Source: Erythrobacter sp. SDW2
Lineage (GTDB): Bacteria > Pseudomonadota > Alphaproteobacteria > Sphingomonadales > Sphingomonadaceae
Length of the DNA: 64,000 nt
Assembly: GCF_021431965.1 (NCBI RefSeq)
Contig: NZ_CP090370.1
Span: 1,984,001-2,048,000 of the forward strand
Direction of reading: 5' to 3'
The notes beneath the pieces are model-generated. The model was not told the DNA's origin. It searched no databases and saw only the letters and a program-made list of their open reading frames with translations. Positions 9,204-15,860 of this stretch are shown here, one piece after another. Each line of letters opens with the position of its first letter. The stretch's first letter is position 1. The position numbers were made by a program, and so were the translations under genes.

Positions 9204-10201
9204 GCGATGGTCCCGCCCAGTTGATGGCGCAGGTCGTCCGGAATGTTCGCATCGAACCACCGCGCAACCGGAGCAAGCGCAGGATGCTTGAGGTCTCGCT
9301 CCATCGCTTCCCAGACGCGCGGGACCAGGGCGAGATAGCGCTGCTTGCCGTCGCGCTTGTAGAGGCGCGTGAAGATGCCGACGATCTTGGCGTTCCGCTG
9401 GGCCCCGAGCAGCGCGTAGTCCGCATCGAAATGTTCGTTTGCCAAGCCGTGCGACTGGTACCGCTCGAGCATTTGCGCTTCGAGTTCGATCGAAACGTCG
9501 CGCCGGGCATCTTGCAGCAATGACACCAGGTCATAGGCCGGATGGCCCGCAAGCGCGTCCTGGAAATCGATCAGGCCCTGTTCGCCTGAACCGTCTGACG
9601 CCGGGCCGAGCAGCATGATATTCTCTGCGTGGTAATCGCGCAGCACGGTCACGCCTTTGCCCTGGCGCGCGAGCAATGGTCCAAGCGCGTTCTGCCAAGC
9701 CTCGACGAACCCTTCTGCATCGACTTCAAGCCCCATTGCCGGAGCGTACCATTCGGTCAGCAGGTTCACTTCCCGCCTGTAGGTAGGCCAGTCATACGGC
9801 GCGAAAGGCCCTGCCTCGATCCGATGGAGCGGCACCAGCGCATCGATCGCGGCAGTATATGCACCCGCCTCGCCTTGCGGGTTATGATCGAGCCAGTCTC
9901 GCATCCGGTCGTTGCCGAAATCTTCGATCAACACCCAGCCTGAAGCGCGGTCGTCGGCATATATCTGCGGTGCTCGCGCGCCCTTCGCGCTGAGCCAGCG
10001 TGCGACATCGAGGAACGGCTGTGGATCCTCATGCGGCGGCGGAGCGTGCATCAGCATCGCTCCGCCACGCTCACCCGTCAGCCGGAAGTAGCGTCGGAAG
10101 CTGGCATCACCCGGTATTGGATCGATAGTGCAGCCCGCCCAACCGGCCTGGTCCAGGAATGCAGCGCCGCCTTCGGGCAGCGCATCGGTATTCTCGCTCA
10201 T
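9200..10201 (-). CDS. amgK: AmgK, anomeric N-acetylmuramate/N-acetylglucosamine kinase
   Basis: A 333-residue aminoglycoside-phosphotransferase-fold kinase. The catalytic loop reads VLRDYHAENIMLLG and the metal-binding motif LIDFQDALAGHPAYDLVSL, typical of APH and AmgK kinases. AmgK phosphorylates the anomeric carbon of MurNAc and GlcNAc, feeding MurU encoded by the next gene. The ATG at 10201 overlaps the tsaE stop as ATGA, and its own stop overlaps murU the same way. The frame remains open upstream to 10324 inside tsaE, which I treat as non-coding. A generic phosphotransferase annotation would be the alternative if murU were not adjacent. Confidence 0.88.
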   Translation of the reverse strand: MSENTDALPEGGAAFLDQAGWAGCTIDPIPGDASFRRYFRLTGERGGAMLMHAPPPHEDPQPFLDVARWLSAKGARAPQIYADDRASGWVLIEDFGNDRMRDWLDHNPQGEAGAYTAAIDALVPLHRIEAGPFAPYDWPTYRREVNLLTEWYAPAMGLEVDAEGFVEAWQNALGPLLARQGKGVTVLRDYHAENIMLLGPASDGSGEQGLIDFQDALAGHPAYDLVSLLQDARRDVSIELEAQMLERYQSHGLANEHFDADYALLGAQRNAKIVGIFTRLYKRDGKQRYLALVPRVWEAMERDLKHPALAPVARWFDANIPDDLRHQLGGTIA

Positions 10202-10635
10202 GGCAACCGCTCTAGCCAAGCCGACCCACCTTCGACAATCGCCCTGCGCCCGTTTCCGGCAATTTCCAGCAGGATCGAGAGGCACGCCGGCTCGTGGGCA
10301 AAACCACCCGCCTTGCCCGGCCATTCCGCCAACAACGCCGCGCCATCGCGGTAGTCGTCGAGGCCGATCTCGTCGGCTTCGGAAGGATTTTCGATTCGAT
10401 AGAAGTCGGCGTGCACGACCGGTGGGTCGAGCGTGTCGTAGGTCTCGATTATGGTGAAGGTCGGCGACGGGACTTCGCCTTGATGCCCCAGGGCTGCGAG
10501 GATCGCACGGGAGAGGGTCGTCTTACCCGTTCCAAGTCCGCCTTCCAGCGCAACGACATCGCCGGCTTGCAGGCGGGCTGCGATCCGCGCGCCGAGCTGC
10601 GCCATCGCGCCGAGGTCCGGAAGATCGACGATCAC
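10198..10635 (-). CDS. tsaE: TsaE, ATPase subunit of the tRNA t6A37 threonylcarbamoyl transferase complex
   Basis: A 145-residue P-loop protein of the YjeE/TsaE family. Walker A is GGLGTGKTT (about residues 33-41), followed by SPTFTIIETY and the family region VVHADFYRIENPSEADEIGL. It binds the TsaD-TsaB dimer and hydrolyses ATP to turn over synthesis of N6-threonylcarbamoyladenosine on ANN-decoding tRNAs. The start is GTG at 10635, overlapping the divL stop as GTGA. TsaB and TsaD are not in this window. Linkage to divL and amgK suggests the conserved alphaproteobacterial gene order. Confidence 0.94.
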   Translation of the reverse strand: MIVDLPDLGAMAQLGARIAARLQAGDVVALEGGLGTGKTTLSRAILAALGHQGEVPSPTFTIIETYDTLDPPVVHADFYRIENPSEADEIGLDDYRDGAALLAEWPGKAGGFAHEPACLSILLEIAGNGRRAIVEGGSAWLERLP

Positions 10636-12974
10636 GGCAGAACGATCATTACCGCGGTCCCGAGCTTCTTGCGCGACTGGATCGTCAGAGTCCCTCCGTG
10701 GGCCTCGACGAGTTGCCGAGCGAGCGGGATACCAAGCCCCTGCCGCCGTTCCATGCCGGATCCATCGGCCTTCGGCCGCAACCCTTCCATGGCCCGATTG
10801 AGCTCCTCGGGCGACATGCCGCAGCCACTGTCGGAAATGACGATCCTCGTTCCCTCCGGCTTTTTCGAAAGATCCACCAGGATCTTGCCGCCGCTGTCAG
10901 TCGCAACAATGGCATTGTCGACCAGGTGGCCGATGGCTCGTGCCAGCTGGCGGCGGTCGGCCTCAACTTTCAGATTGGCACCTCCGCGCAGATCGAGGGT
11001 CAGCGCCTTGGCGGTGATCTCCTGCTCGCGTTCGCGCACTACGCGGGTGACAAAAGGAAGCAGTTCCAGCTTCTCCTTCTGGATCGGCAGCAGCCCCGCC
11101 TCGCTCTGCGACAGGTCCAGCACGTTTTCGACCTGGTCGGTCAGTCGCGCCACGGAATCGATAATTGCGCTGACATATTCCTTGCCCTGGTCGGACAGTT
11201 CGCCCGCGACCCCGGCCTGCAACAGCTCGGCAAAACCTCCGATCGAGGTCAGCGGCGTCCGAAATTCGTAGGACATGTTGGCGAGGAAGCGGGTCTTGAC
11301 CCCGTCGGCCTGTTCCAGCGCCTGATTGCGTTCGCGCAGTGCCGTTTCGGCCTGCTCATTGGCCGTGACATCGAGCGTGGTCAGCAGACCGTTCCCGTCG
11401 GGAAGCGGGATGCCCGCAAACTCCAGCGTGCGCCCGTCAGCAAGCGCAACACGTCCGGCCAGTTCCTTGCGATCCAGCGTAGCAGCCCTGATGACTTCAC
11501 CCAGCAGCTTGACCTGCTTGGGCTTTGCAAGGTTGCCAGCAATCTCTTCAAGCAGGTCATCCACCAGCGGGTGCTGGTCGAGCATTTCCTGCTCGACGCC
11601 CCAGGTTCCGGCAAAGCTGCGGTTCCACAATTGCAGGTGGCCATCTGGCGCAAACACCGCCAACGCTTCGAACAGGCTGTCGAGCATGGCCGTCCGGGTA
11701 CGCAGGAGTGTGTCCCGCGTAGCCGAAAGGGCCAGTTGCTCGGTCCGATCCTCGGCAATCAGCGCCAGCCCGCCGTCTGGCATTGGTTGGGCCACAAGCC
11801 GGAGGTGTGTGCCATCCGATAGCGGCCAGGCTTCTTCCTGAGCCTCACCCGCCGTGAACCAACCGACCCGTTCGGCTCGCCACGCGGGAAAGTCGCGAAC
11901 TTGGGGGGTCTTGCCCGCATCACGCGCGTCCGAAACCAGGCGCTCGAACAGGAGTCCGTCAGGAACTACGCCGAGCTTCATCCCGAATATGCGGCGGAAT
12001 GGCTGGTTCGCAAAAGTGAGCTTCCGCTCGGCATCGAATTGGGCCACGCCAACGGACAGGCGATCCATCATTCCGCGCTGCGCTTCGGCATAGGCACGGT
12101 GGGAGCGGGCCTGCTCTTCCATTTCCTGGATATCGACCGCGTATCCGGCAACGCCTTCCTTACCCAACGGAAGGTCGGAGACCCGCAGGGCCCGGCGCTG
12201 ACCTCCGATCGTGGCCTGCACGATCCGTTCGATCGCTTGCTTCTGCTGCATTGCCTGTCCCGCGATCTGGGCAGCCGAAAGCCCGTCGACGGCTTCAATC
12301 AATTCTGTCTGAGCGGCCACCACACTCTCGGCATCCTTGCCCGCAACAGCTTCGACATAGGCGCTGTTGACGAGCCTGATCTTGCCGTCGGAACCACGAA
12401 ACCACATCGGCATCGGCGCGGCTTCGATAAGCCCCACCAACGCGGCGAAATCACCTTTCGCGCGCGAGGATTCCTCGCGCATCCGGCTCAGCTCGGTGGC
12501 ACTCTCGCTGAAATCGAACACCCATACCAACGCTGCCCCGCCCGGTGAAACCTGCGGGTCGGCTAACTGGCCACGCAGAGCCAAACTACGCTGCGAACCC
12601 GGCACCGTAAGGTTCATGCGAAAAGGAGCGGCAGTCTTCTGCGCGCGGCGGACCTTCTGGGTCAGTTCGGACAGCTGCTCGCGAGTCAGTCCCCGATCCC
12701 CGTCTTCGGCAAGTTCGCTGATGAACTGTGGCAATCGTTCGAATCCGAGCCAATGGGCAAGTCGCTCCGAGCCTTCCATTCGCCCGTCGGCACGAACCAG
12801 CAGCGGAATTGCCGGCGCCTCATCGAGCATCCGAGCCATTCGGCGGGCAGCGGCGCGAGTCTTCTCCGCTCCTCTCGCCTTGGCCACGGCGCCTATCATC
12901 AGCCATGCCGCACCTGCCGTCCAAGCGGCGAGGAGGAGGCCAATCAAGGCCATAACGGTGGGCGTGATTTCCAT
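10632..12974 (-). CDS. divL: DivL-type PAS sensor kinase homologue with tyrosine in place of the phospho-histidine
   Basis: A 780-residue membrane-anchored kinase homologue. One transmembrane segment spans about residues 7-30, several PAS-like segments follow between residues 175 and 545, and the dimerisation and ATPase domains form the C-terminus. The H-box reads FLANMSYEFRTPL, so residue 569 (codon 11268-11270) is Tyr where histidine kinases have His. ATP-binding boxes remain: VDNAIVA, DSGCGMSPEEL and QGLGIPLARQLV. Caulobacter DivL, which has the same His-to-Tyr change, binds DivK and steers CckA and CtrA during the cell cycle. It heads the chain running to trxA. No strong ribosome site is visible before the ATG. 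Confidence 0.88.
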   Translation of the reverse strand: MEITPTVMALIGLLLAAWTAGAAWLMIGAVAKARGAEKTRAAARRMARMLDEAPAIPLLVRADGRMEGSERLAHWLGFERLPQFISELAEDGDRGLTREQLSELTQKVRRAQKTAAPFRMNLTVPGSQRSLALRGQLADPQVSPGGAALVWVFDFSESATELSRMREESSRAKGDFAALVGLIEAAPMPMWFRGSDGKIRLVNSAYVEAVAGKDAESVVAAQTELIEAVDGLSAAQIAGQAMQQKQAIERIVQATIGGQRRALRVSDLPLGKEGVAGYAVDIQEMEEQARSHRAYAEAQRGMMDRLSVGVAQFDAERKLTFANQPFRRIFGMKLGVVPDGLLFERLVSDARDAGKTPQVRDFPAWRAERVGWFTAGEAQEEAWPLSDGTHLRLVAQPMPDGGLALIAEDRTEQLALSATRDTLLRTRTAMLDSLFEALAVFAPDGHLQLWNRSFAGTWGVEQEMLDQHPLVDDLLEEIAGNLAKPKQVKLLGEVIRAATLDRKELAGRVALADGRTLEFAGIPLPDGNGLLTTLDVTANEQAETALRERNQALEQADGVKTRFLANMSYEFRTPLTSIGGFAELLQAGVAGELSDQGKEYVSAIIDSVARLTDQVENVLDLSQSEAGLLPIQKEKLELLPFVTRVVREREQEITAKALTLDLRGGANLKVEADRRQLARAIGHLVDNAIVATDSGGKILVDLSKKPEGTRIVISDSGCGMSPEELNRAMEGLRPKADGSGMERRQGLGIPLARQLVEAHGGTLTIQSRKKLGTAVMIVLP

Positions 12975-13017
12975 GTGATAATGCAGCTATGCCGCGCCGG
13001 GGCACGATGCAACCTGG

Positions 13018-13051
13018 TGCAAAAGGAAAAGCCCCCGCAATTGCGAGGGCT
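13018..13051 (-). terminator. Rho-independent terminator after ahcY
   Basis: Read on the minus strand, AGCCCTCGC and GCGGGGGCT form a 9-base stem with one mismatch around the loop AATT, followed at once by TTTTCCTTTT. It lies 30 bases past the ahcY stop and ahead of the divL start, so it should separate the two transcripts. Confidence 0.85.
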
Positions 13052-13081
13052 CTCCTGTTTTCTGCGATCAAACGACGCCGA

Positions 13082-14491
13082 TCAGTAGCGGTAGTGGTCC
13101 GGTTTGAACGGTCCTTCGACCGGCACCCCGATATAGTCGGCCTGAACCTGGCTGAGCTTGGTCAGCTTGACGCCCAGCTTGTCGAGGTGGAGCGCCGCAA
13201 CCTTCTCGTCGAGGTGCTTGGGCAAGACATACACGTCGTTATTGTACTCGTCGCCCTTCGTCCACAGCTCGATCTGCGCCAGCGTCTGGTTGGTGAAGCT
13301 GAAGCTCATCACAAAGCTGGGGTGCCCCGTCGCGCAAGCGAGGTTCACCAGGCGACCCTGGCCGAGAACGATGATTTCCTTGCCATCGGGGAACTTGACC
13401 AGGTCCGTGCCCGGCTTGAGTTCGTTCCACTCGTAGTTGTTGAGCGCCGAAATCTGGATTTCACTGTCGAAGTGACCGATGTTGCAGACGATGGCCTTGT
13501 CCTTCATCGCCTCCATATGGGCGGCGGTGATGACATGCTCGTTGCCCGTCGCGGTCACAAAAATGTCGGCCTTGGTCACGGCTTCTTCCATGGTCACGAC
13601 TTCAAAGCCGTCCATCGCCGCCTGTAGGGCGCAAATCGGATCAATTTCCGTCACCAGAACCCGCGCACCCCCGTTACGAAGCGACTGGGCACTGCCCTTG
13701 CCCACGTCACCGAAGCCCGCAACACAGGCGACCTTGCCCGAAAGCATCACGTCGGTGGCGCGGCGAATGGCGTCGACCAGCGATTCGCGGCAGCCATAGA
13801 GGTTGTCGAACTTCGACTTGGTCACGCTGTCGTTCACATTGATGGCCGGGAACGGCAGCTTACCGTTCTTGGCGATATGGTAGAGCCGGTGAACGCCAGT
13901 GGTGGTTTCTTCCGAGACTCCGACGATGTTCTTCACCGAGCGGGTCAGGTAGCCCGGCTTTTCCTTCACGAACGCCTTCAGCGCGCGTTGGAATTCGATT
14001 TCCTCGGCATTGGTCGGTTCCGGCAATTCATCGCCGGATTCGATGCGCGCACCCCACAGCGCGAACATAGTGGCATCGCCCCCATCGTCGAGAATGAGGT
14101 TGGCGGTCCGGTCCGGATCGGCACTGGTCGACCAGTCGAAAATACGACCGACGTAGTCCCAATAGTCGGCGAGGCTCTCACCCTTCACAGCGAACACCGG
14201 AATGCCCTGTTCCGCAATGGCAGCAGCGGCGTGGTCCTGGGTCGAGAAGATATTGCATGTCGCCCAGCGGACGTCGGCGCCAAGCGCGACAAGTGTTTCG
14301 ATCAAGACAGCGGTCTGGATCGTCATGTGCAGCGAGCCGGTGATGCGCGCGCCCTTGAGCGGCTGCGCGTCGCCGTATTCGCTGCGCAGCGCCATCAGGC
14401 CCGGCATTTCAGTCTCCGCAATTGCGATCTCGTCGCGGCCGTATTTGGCGAGCGCAATATCCTTGATGACGTAGGGAGGATGGGCCGACAT
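13082..14491 (-). CDS. ahcY: Adenosylhomocysteinase (S-adenosyl-L-homocysteine hydrolase)
   Basis: A 469-residue NAD-dependent enzyme that splits S-adenosylhomocysteine into adenosine and homocysteine, relieving product inhibition of methyltransferases. The NAD-binding loop is [13 protein letters not shown], the substrate region includes [13 protein letters not shown], and [10 protein letters not shown] follows later. The C-terminal PFKPDHYRY is the hallmark tail that reaches into the partner subunit's NAD site. The ATG at 14491 has AAGGAG about 8 bases upstream; the open frame continues to 14590 without support. A 20-base palindrome and a GC hairpin lie in its leader, which suggests regulated expression. 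Confidence 0.97.
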   Translation of the reverse strand: MSAHPPYVIKDIALAKYGRDEIAIAETEMPGLMALRSEYGDAQPLKGARITGSLHMTIQTAVLIETLVALGADVRWATCNIFSTQDHAAAAIAEQGIPVFAVKGESLADYWDYVGRIFDWSTSADPDRTANLILDDGGDATMFALWGARIESGDELPEPTNAEEIEFQRALKAFVKEKPGYLTRSVKNIVGVSEETTTGVHRLYHIAKNGKLPFPAINVNDSVTKSKFDNLYGCRESLVDAIRRATDVMLSGKVACVAGFGDVGKGSAQSLRNGGARVLVTEIDPICALQAAMDGFEVVTMEEAVTKADIFVTATGNEHVITAAHMEAMKDKAIVCNIGHFDSEIQISALNNYEWNELKPGTDLVKFPDGKEIIVLGQGRLVNLACATGHPSFVMSFSFTNQTLAQIELWTKGDEYNNDVYVLPKHLDEKVAALHLDKLGVKLTKLSQVQADYIGVPVEGPFKPDHYRY

Positions 14492-14536
14492 GGGGGTGCT
14501 CCTTGCAGTGCAATACGCACCGGCAAAATTCATGCG

Positions 14537-14564
14537 GGCGCGCGAAAAGAATGACGCGCGCGCC
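14537..14564 (-). other. GC-rich hairpin in the ahcY leader
   Basis: GGCGCGCG (14537-14544) and CGCGCGCC (14557-14564) are perfect inverted arms around a 12-base loop, 45-75 bases upstream of the ahcY ATG. It could be a leader RNA structure. No U-run follows on the minus strand, so it is not an intrinsic terminator. I could not match it to the SAH riboswitch consensus. Confidence 0.5.
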
Positions 14565-14590
14565 TTAGCGACCCGTTCCGATCGGGGCAA

Positions 14591-14610
14591 ATATAAAGAT
14601 TTCTTTATAT
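14591..14610. promoter_or_regulatory. Candidate regulator palindrome upstream of ahcY
   Basis: ATATAAAGATTTCTTTATAT: two perfect 9-base arms separated by TT, standing out as AT-rich in GC-rich surroundings, 100 bases upstream of the ahcY start. Its size and symmetry are those of an operator for a dimeric winged-helix repressor. SahR, an ArsR-family protein that senses S-adenosylhomocysteine, controls ahcY and methionine genes in many proteobacteria, which makes it the leading candidate. The match to a SahR motif is not verified. Confidence 0.6.
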
Positions 14611-14632
14611 GGGAGTTGCGCTACGCTTACCG

Positions 14633-15109
14633 TCATTCACGGAGTGCAAGTGTCGTTCCCGCAGGTCGGCGTTCGGCCAGCAGGTAATTCGCCTCTACGA
14701 GCAGTTTGTCACCTTGGCGCTTGTCTGCCAGGTCACGGGTAACGCTCTTGAGCTCGGCACAGCCGAGCCAAGGATGCCCTTGACCGTATAGGTTGGCCAT
14801 ACTGACGCTGATGTCATCCAGCATCCGCGTTGCTCGCTTCGCGCCGTGCGTGCGCGCAAGGATATCGTGCAGCGCGCGATAGGCTTCGTTCAACGTCGGC
14901 AGATGCTGCGTGGAGAAACGCTGGTAATCGGCCTGGAAATCGTCTGGCCCGAAACGGCACCTTAGCGAACTCACCATCAACATGATGTCGAGCTTGCGCA
15001 CCGATTCCGCTTCGTTTTGCGAATACATCGCCTGGGCAGGCGTCGCCATCGGCAACGCGACCGCAGCCGCCAGGCACGCCGCGCGCGCCCGCATTCCGTT
15101 CTTTCTCAT
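14633..15109 (-). CDS. Secreted protein of unknown function with two cysteines
   Basis: A 158-residue protein with a clear signal peptide: basic MRKNGMRARA, a hydrophobic alanine-rich core, and a likely cut after PAQA near residue 27. The mature part is mostly helical in appearance and has two cysteines, in SSLRCRFG and WLGCAEL, that could form a periplasmic disulfide. I do not recognise the family. The ATG at 15109 has GGAGA about 6 bases upstream. It is on the same strand as ahcY and ends 23 bases before the ahcY palindrome, so a shared transcript is possible but not implied. Confidence 0.7.
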   Translation of the reverse strand: MRKNGMRARAACLAAAVALPMATPAQAMYSQNEAESVRKLDIMLMVSSLRCRFGPDDFQADYQRFSTQHLPTLNEAYRALHDILARTHGAKRATRMLDDISVSMANLYGQGHPWLGCAELKSVTRDLADKRQGDKLLVEANYLLAERRPAGTTLALRE

Positions 15110-15187
15110 CGTCCGTCTCCCCGCGGACCCCCTTTTCGCCCGCGCCAAGAAGACTGGCCTATCCCGTTTACCCGTTCTTAAACGTCA

Positions 15188-15209
15188 ATGGTGAACCAGG
15201 ATTCACCAT
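15188..15209. promoter_or_regulatory. Inverted repeat upstream of the peroxiredoxin gene
   Basis: ATGGTGAA and TTCACCAT are perfect 8-base arms around a 6-base spacer, about 103 bases before the peroxiredoxin start and 79 bases from the divergent secreted-protein gene. A regulator-binding site is plausible; the regulator is unknown. Confidence 0.45.
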
Positions 15210-15232
15210 GCGGAATGTGGCGCCGGTGCCTC

Positions 15233-15246
15233 GCAATGGCCATTGC
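15233..15246. promoter_or_regulatory. 14-base perfect palindrome overlapping the presumed -35 of the peroxiredoxin gene
   Basis: GCAATGGCCATTGC reads the same on both strands. It overlaps the first bases of the TTGCAC hexamer proposed as the -35 element, so a bound protein would block RNA polymerase. Position and symmetry are the only evidence. Confidence 0.45.
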
Positions 15247-15270
15247 ACCGTTGTCGTTGCACCCTATCTG
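15243..15270 (+). promoter_or_regulatory. Candidate sigma-70 type promoter of the peroxiredoxin gene
   Basis: TTGCAC (15243-15248), 16 bases, then TATCTG (15265-15270), 42 bases before the ATG. The hexamers are moderate matches to the housekeeping consensus. Transcription start mapping would decide. Confidence 0.35.
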
Positions 15271-15311
15271 TGGGCCACACATTACTCCCAACCAAAAAGG
15301 ATGCAGCCGAC

Positions 15312-15791
15312 ATGTCGATTTCCAAAGGCGATACCCTCCCCGATGTGAAACTGGTCAAGCCGACCGAAGCCGGACCCGAGCAGGTCCAGTCAGGTGACTA
15401 TTTCAAGGGCAAGAAAGTTGCGCTCTTTGCGGTTCCGGGTGCCTTTACCCCGACCTGCTCGGCCAAGCACTTGCCTGGTTATGTCGAGAAGGCCGAGGAA
15501 TTGAAGGCCAAGGGTGTGGACGAAATCGTCTGCACCTCCGTCAACGATCCGTTCGTGATGGGCGCCTGGCAAAAGGCCGATGGTTCGCCCGAGATCACCT
15601 TCCTGGCTGACGGCAACGGCGATTTTGCCAAGGCAATCGGCCTTACCATGGACGGCAGCGGCTTCGGCCTCGGCACCCGCAGCCAGCGCTATTCGATGAT
15701 CGTGGAAGACGGCAAGGTGACCGAGCTCAACGTCGAGGCGCCCGGTGATTTCTCGGTCTCGAGCGCGGAACATTTGCTCGGCCAACTCTAA
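15312..15791 (+). CDS. Peroxiredoxin (Prx5/AhpE-like redoxin)
   Basis: A 160-residue cytoplasmic thiol peroxidase of the Prx5 group, which reduces hydrogen peroxide and organic peroxides using glutathione/glutaredoxin or thioredoxin. The active-site signature PGAFTPTCS carries the PxxxTxxC pattern with the peroxidatic Cys at residue 49. The second cysteine is at about residue 74. SQRYSMIVEDGKV matches the family's C-terminal region. The ATG at 15312 is preceded by AAGGA. It is a single-gene unit with its own candidate promoter, two palindromes and a terminator. Glutathione reductase and thioredoxin, possible electron sources, are encoded elsewhere in the window. Confidence 0.93.
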   Translation: MSISKGDTLPDVKLVKPTEAGPEQVQSGDYFKGKKVALFAVPGAFTPTCSAKHLPGYVEKAEELKAKGVDEIVCTSVNDPFVMGAWQKADGSPEITFLADGNGDFAKAIGLTMDGSGFGLGTRSQRYSMIVEDGKVTELNVEAPGDFSVSSAEHLLGQL

Positions 15792-15815
15792 GCCAATTTG
15801 ATCCGCCAAAAGTAA

Positions 15816-15845
15816 GGGCGCCCCCGTGAGGGTGGCGCCCTTTTT
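15816..15845 (+). terminator. Rho-independent terminator after the peroxiredoxin gene
   Basis: GGGCGCC and GGCGCCC form the outer stem, extended by CCC/GGG around the loop GTGA with a bulged base, and followed by TTTTT. It begins 24 bases after the stop codon. The convergent receptor gene ends 16 bases beyond it, so it may work in both directions, though the minus-strand U-run is weaker. Confidence 0.85.
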
Positions 15846-15860
15846 CTTCGGAGAGACGGT

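Noticed and set aside
14492-14632. SAH riboswitch in the ahcY leader
   Set aside because: I could not align the leader with the known consensus; only a simple hairpin and a DNA palindrome are visible.
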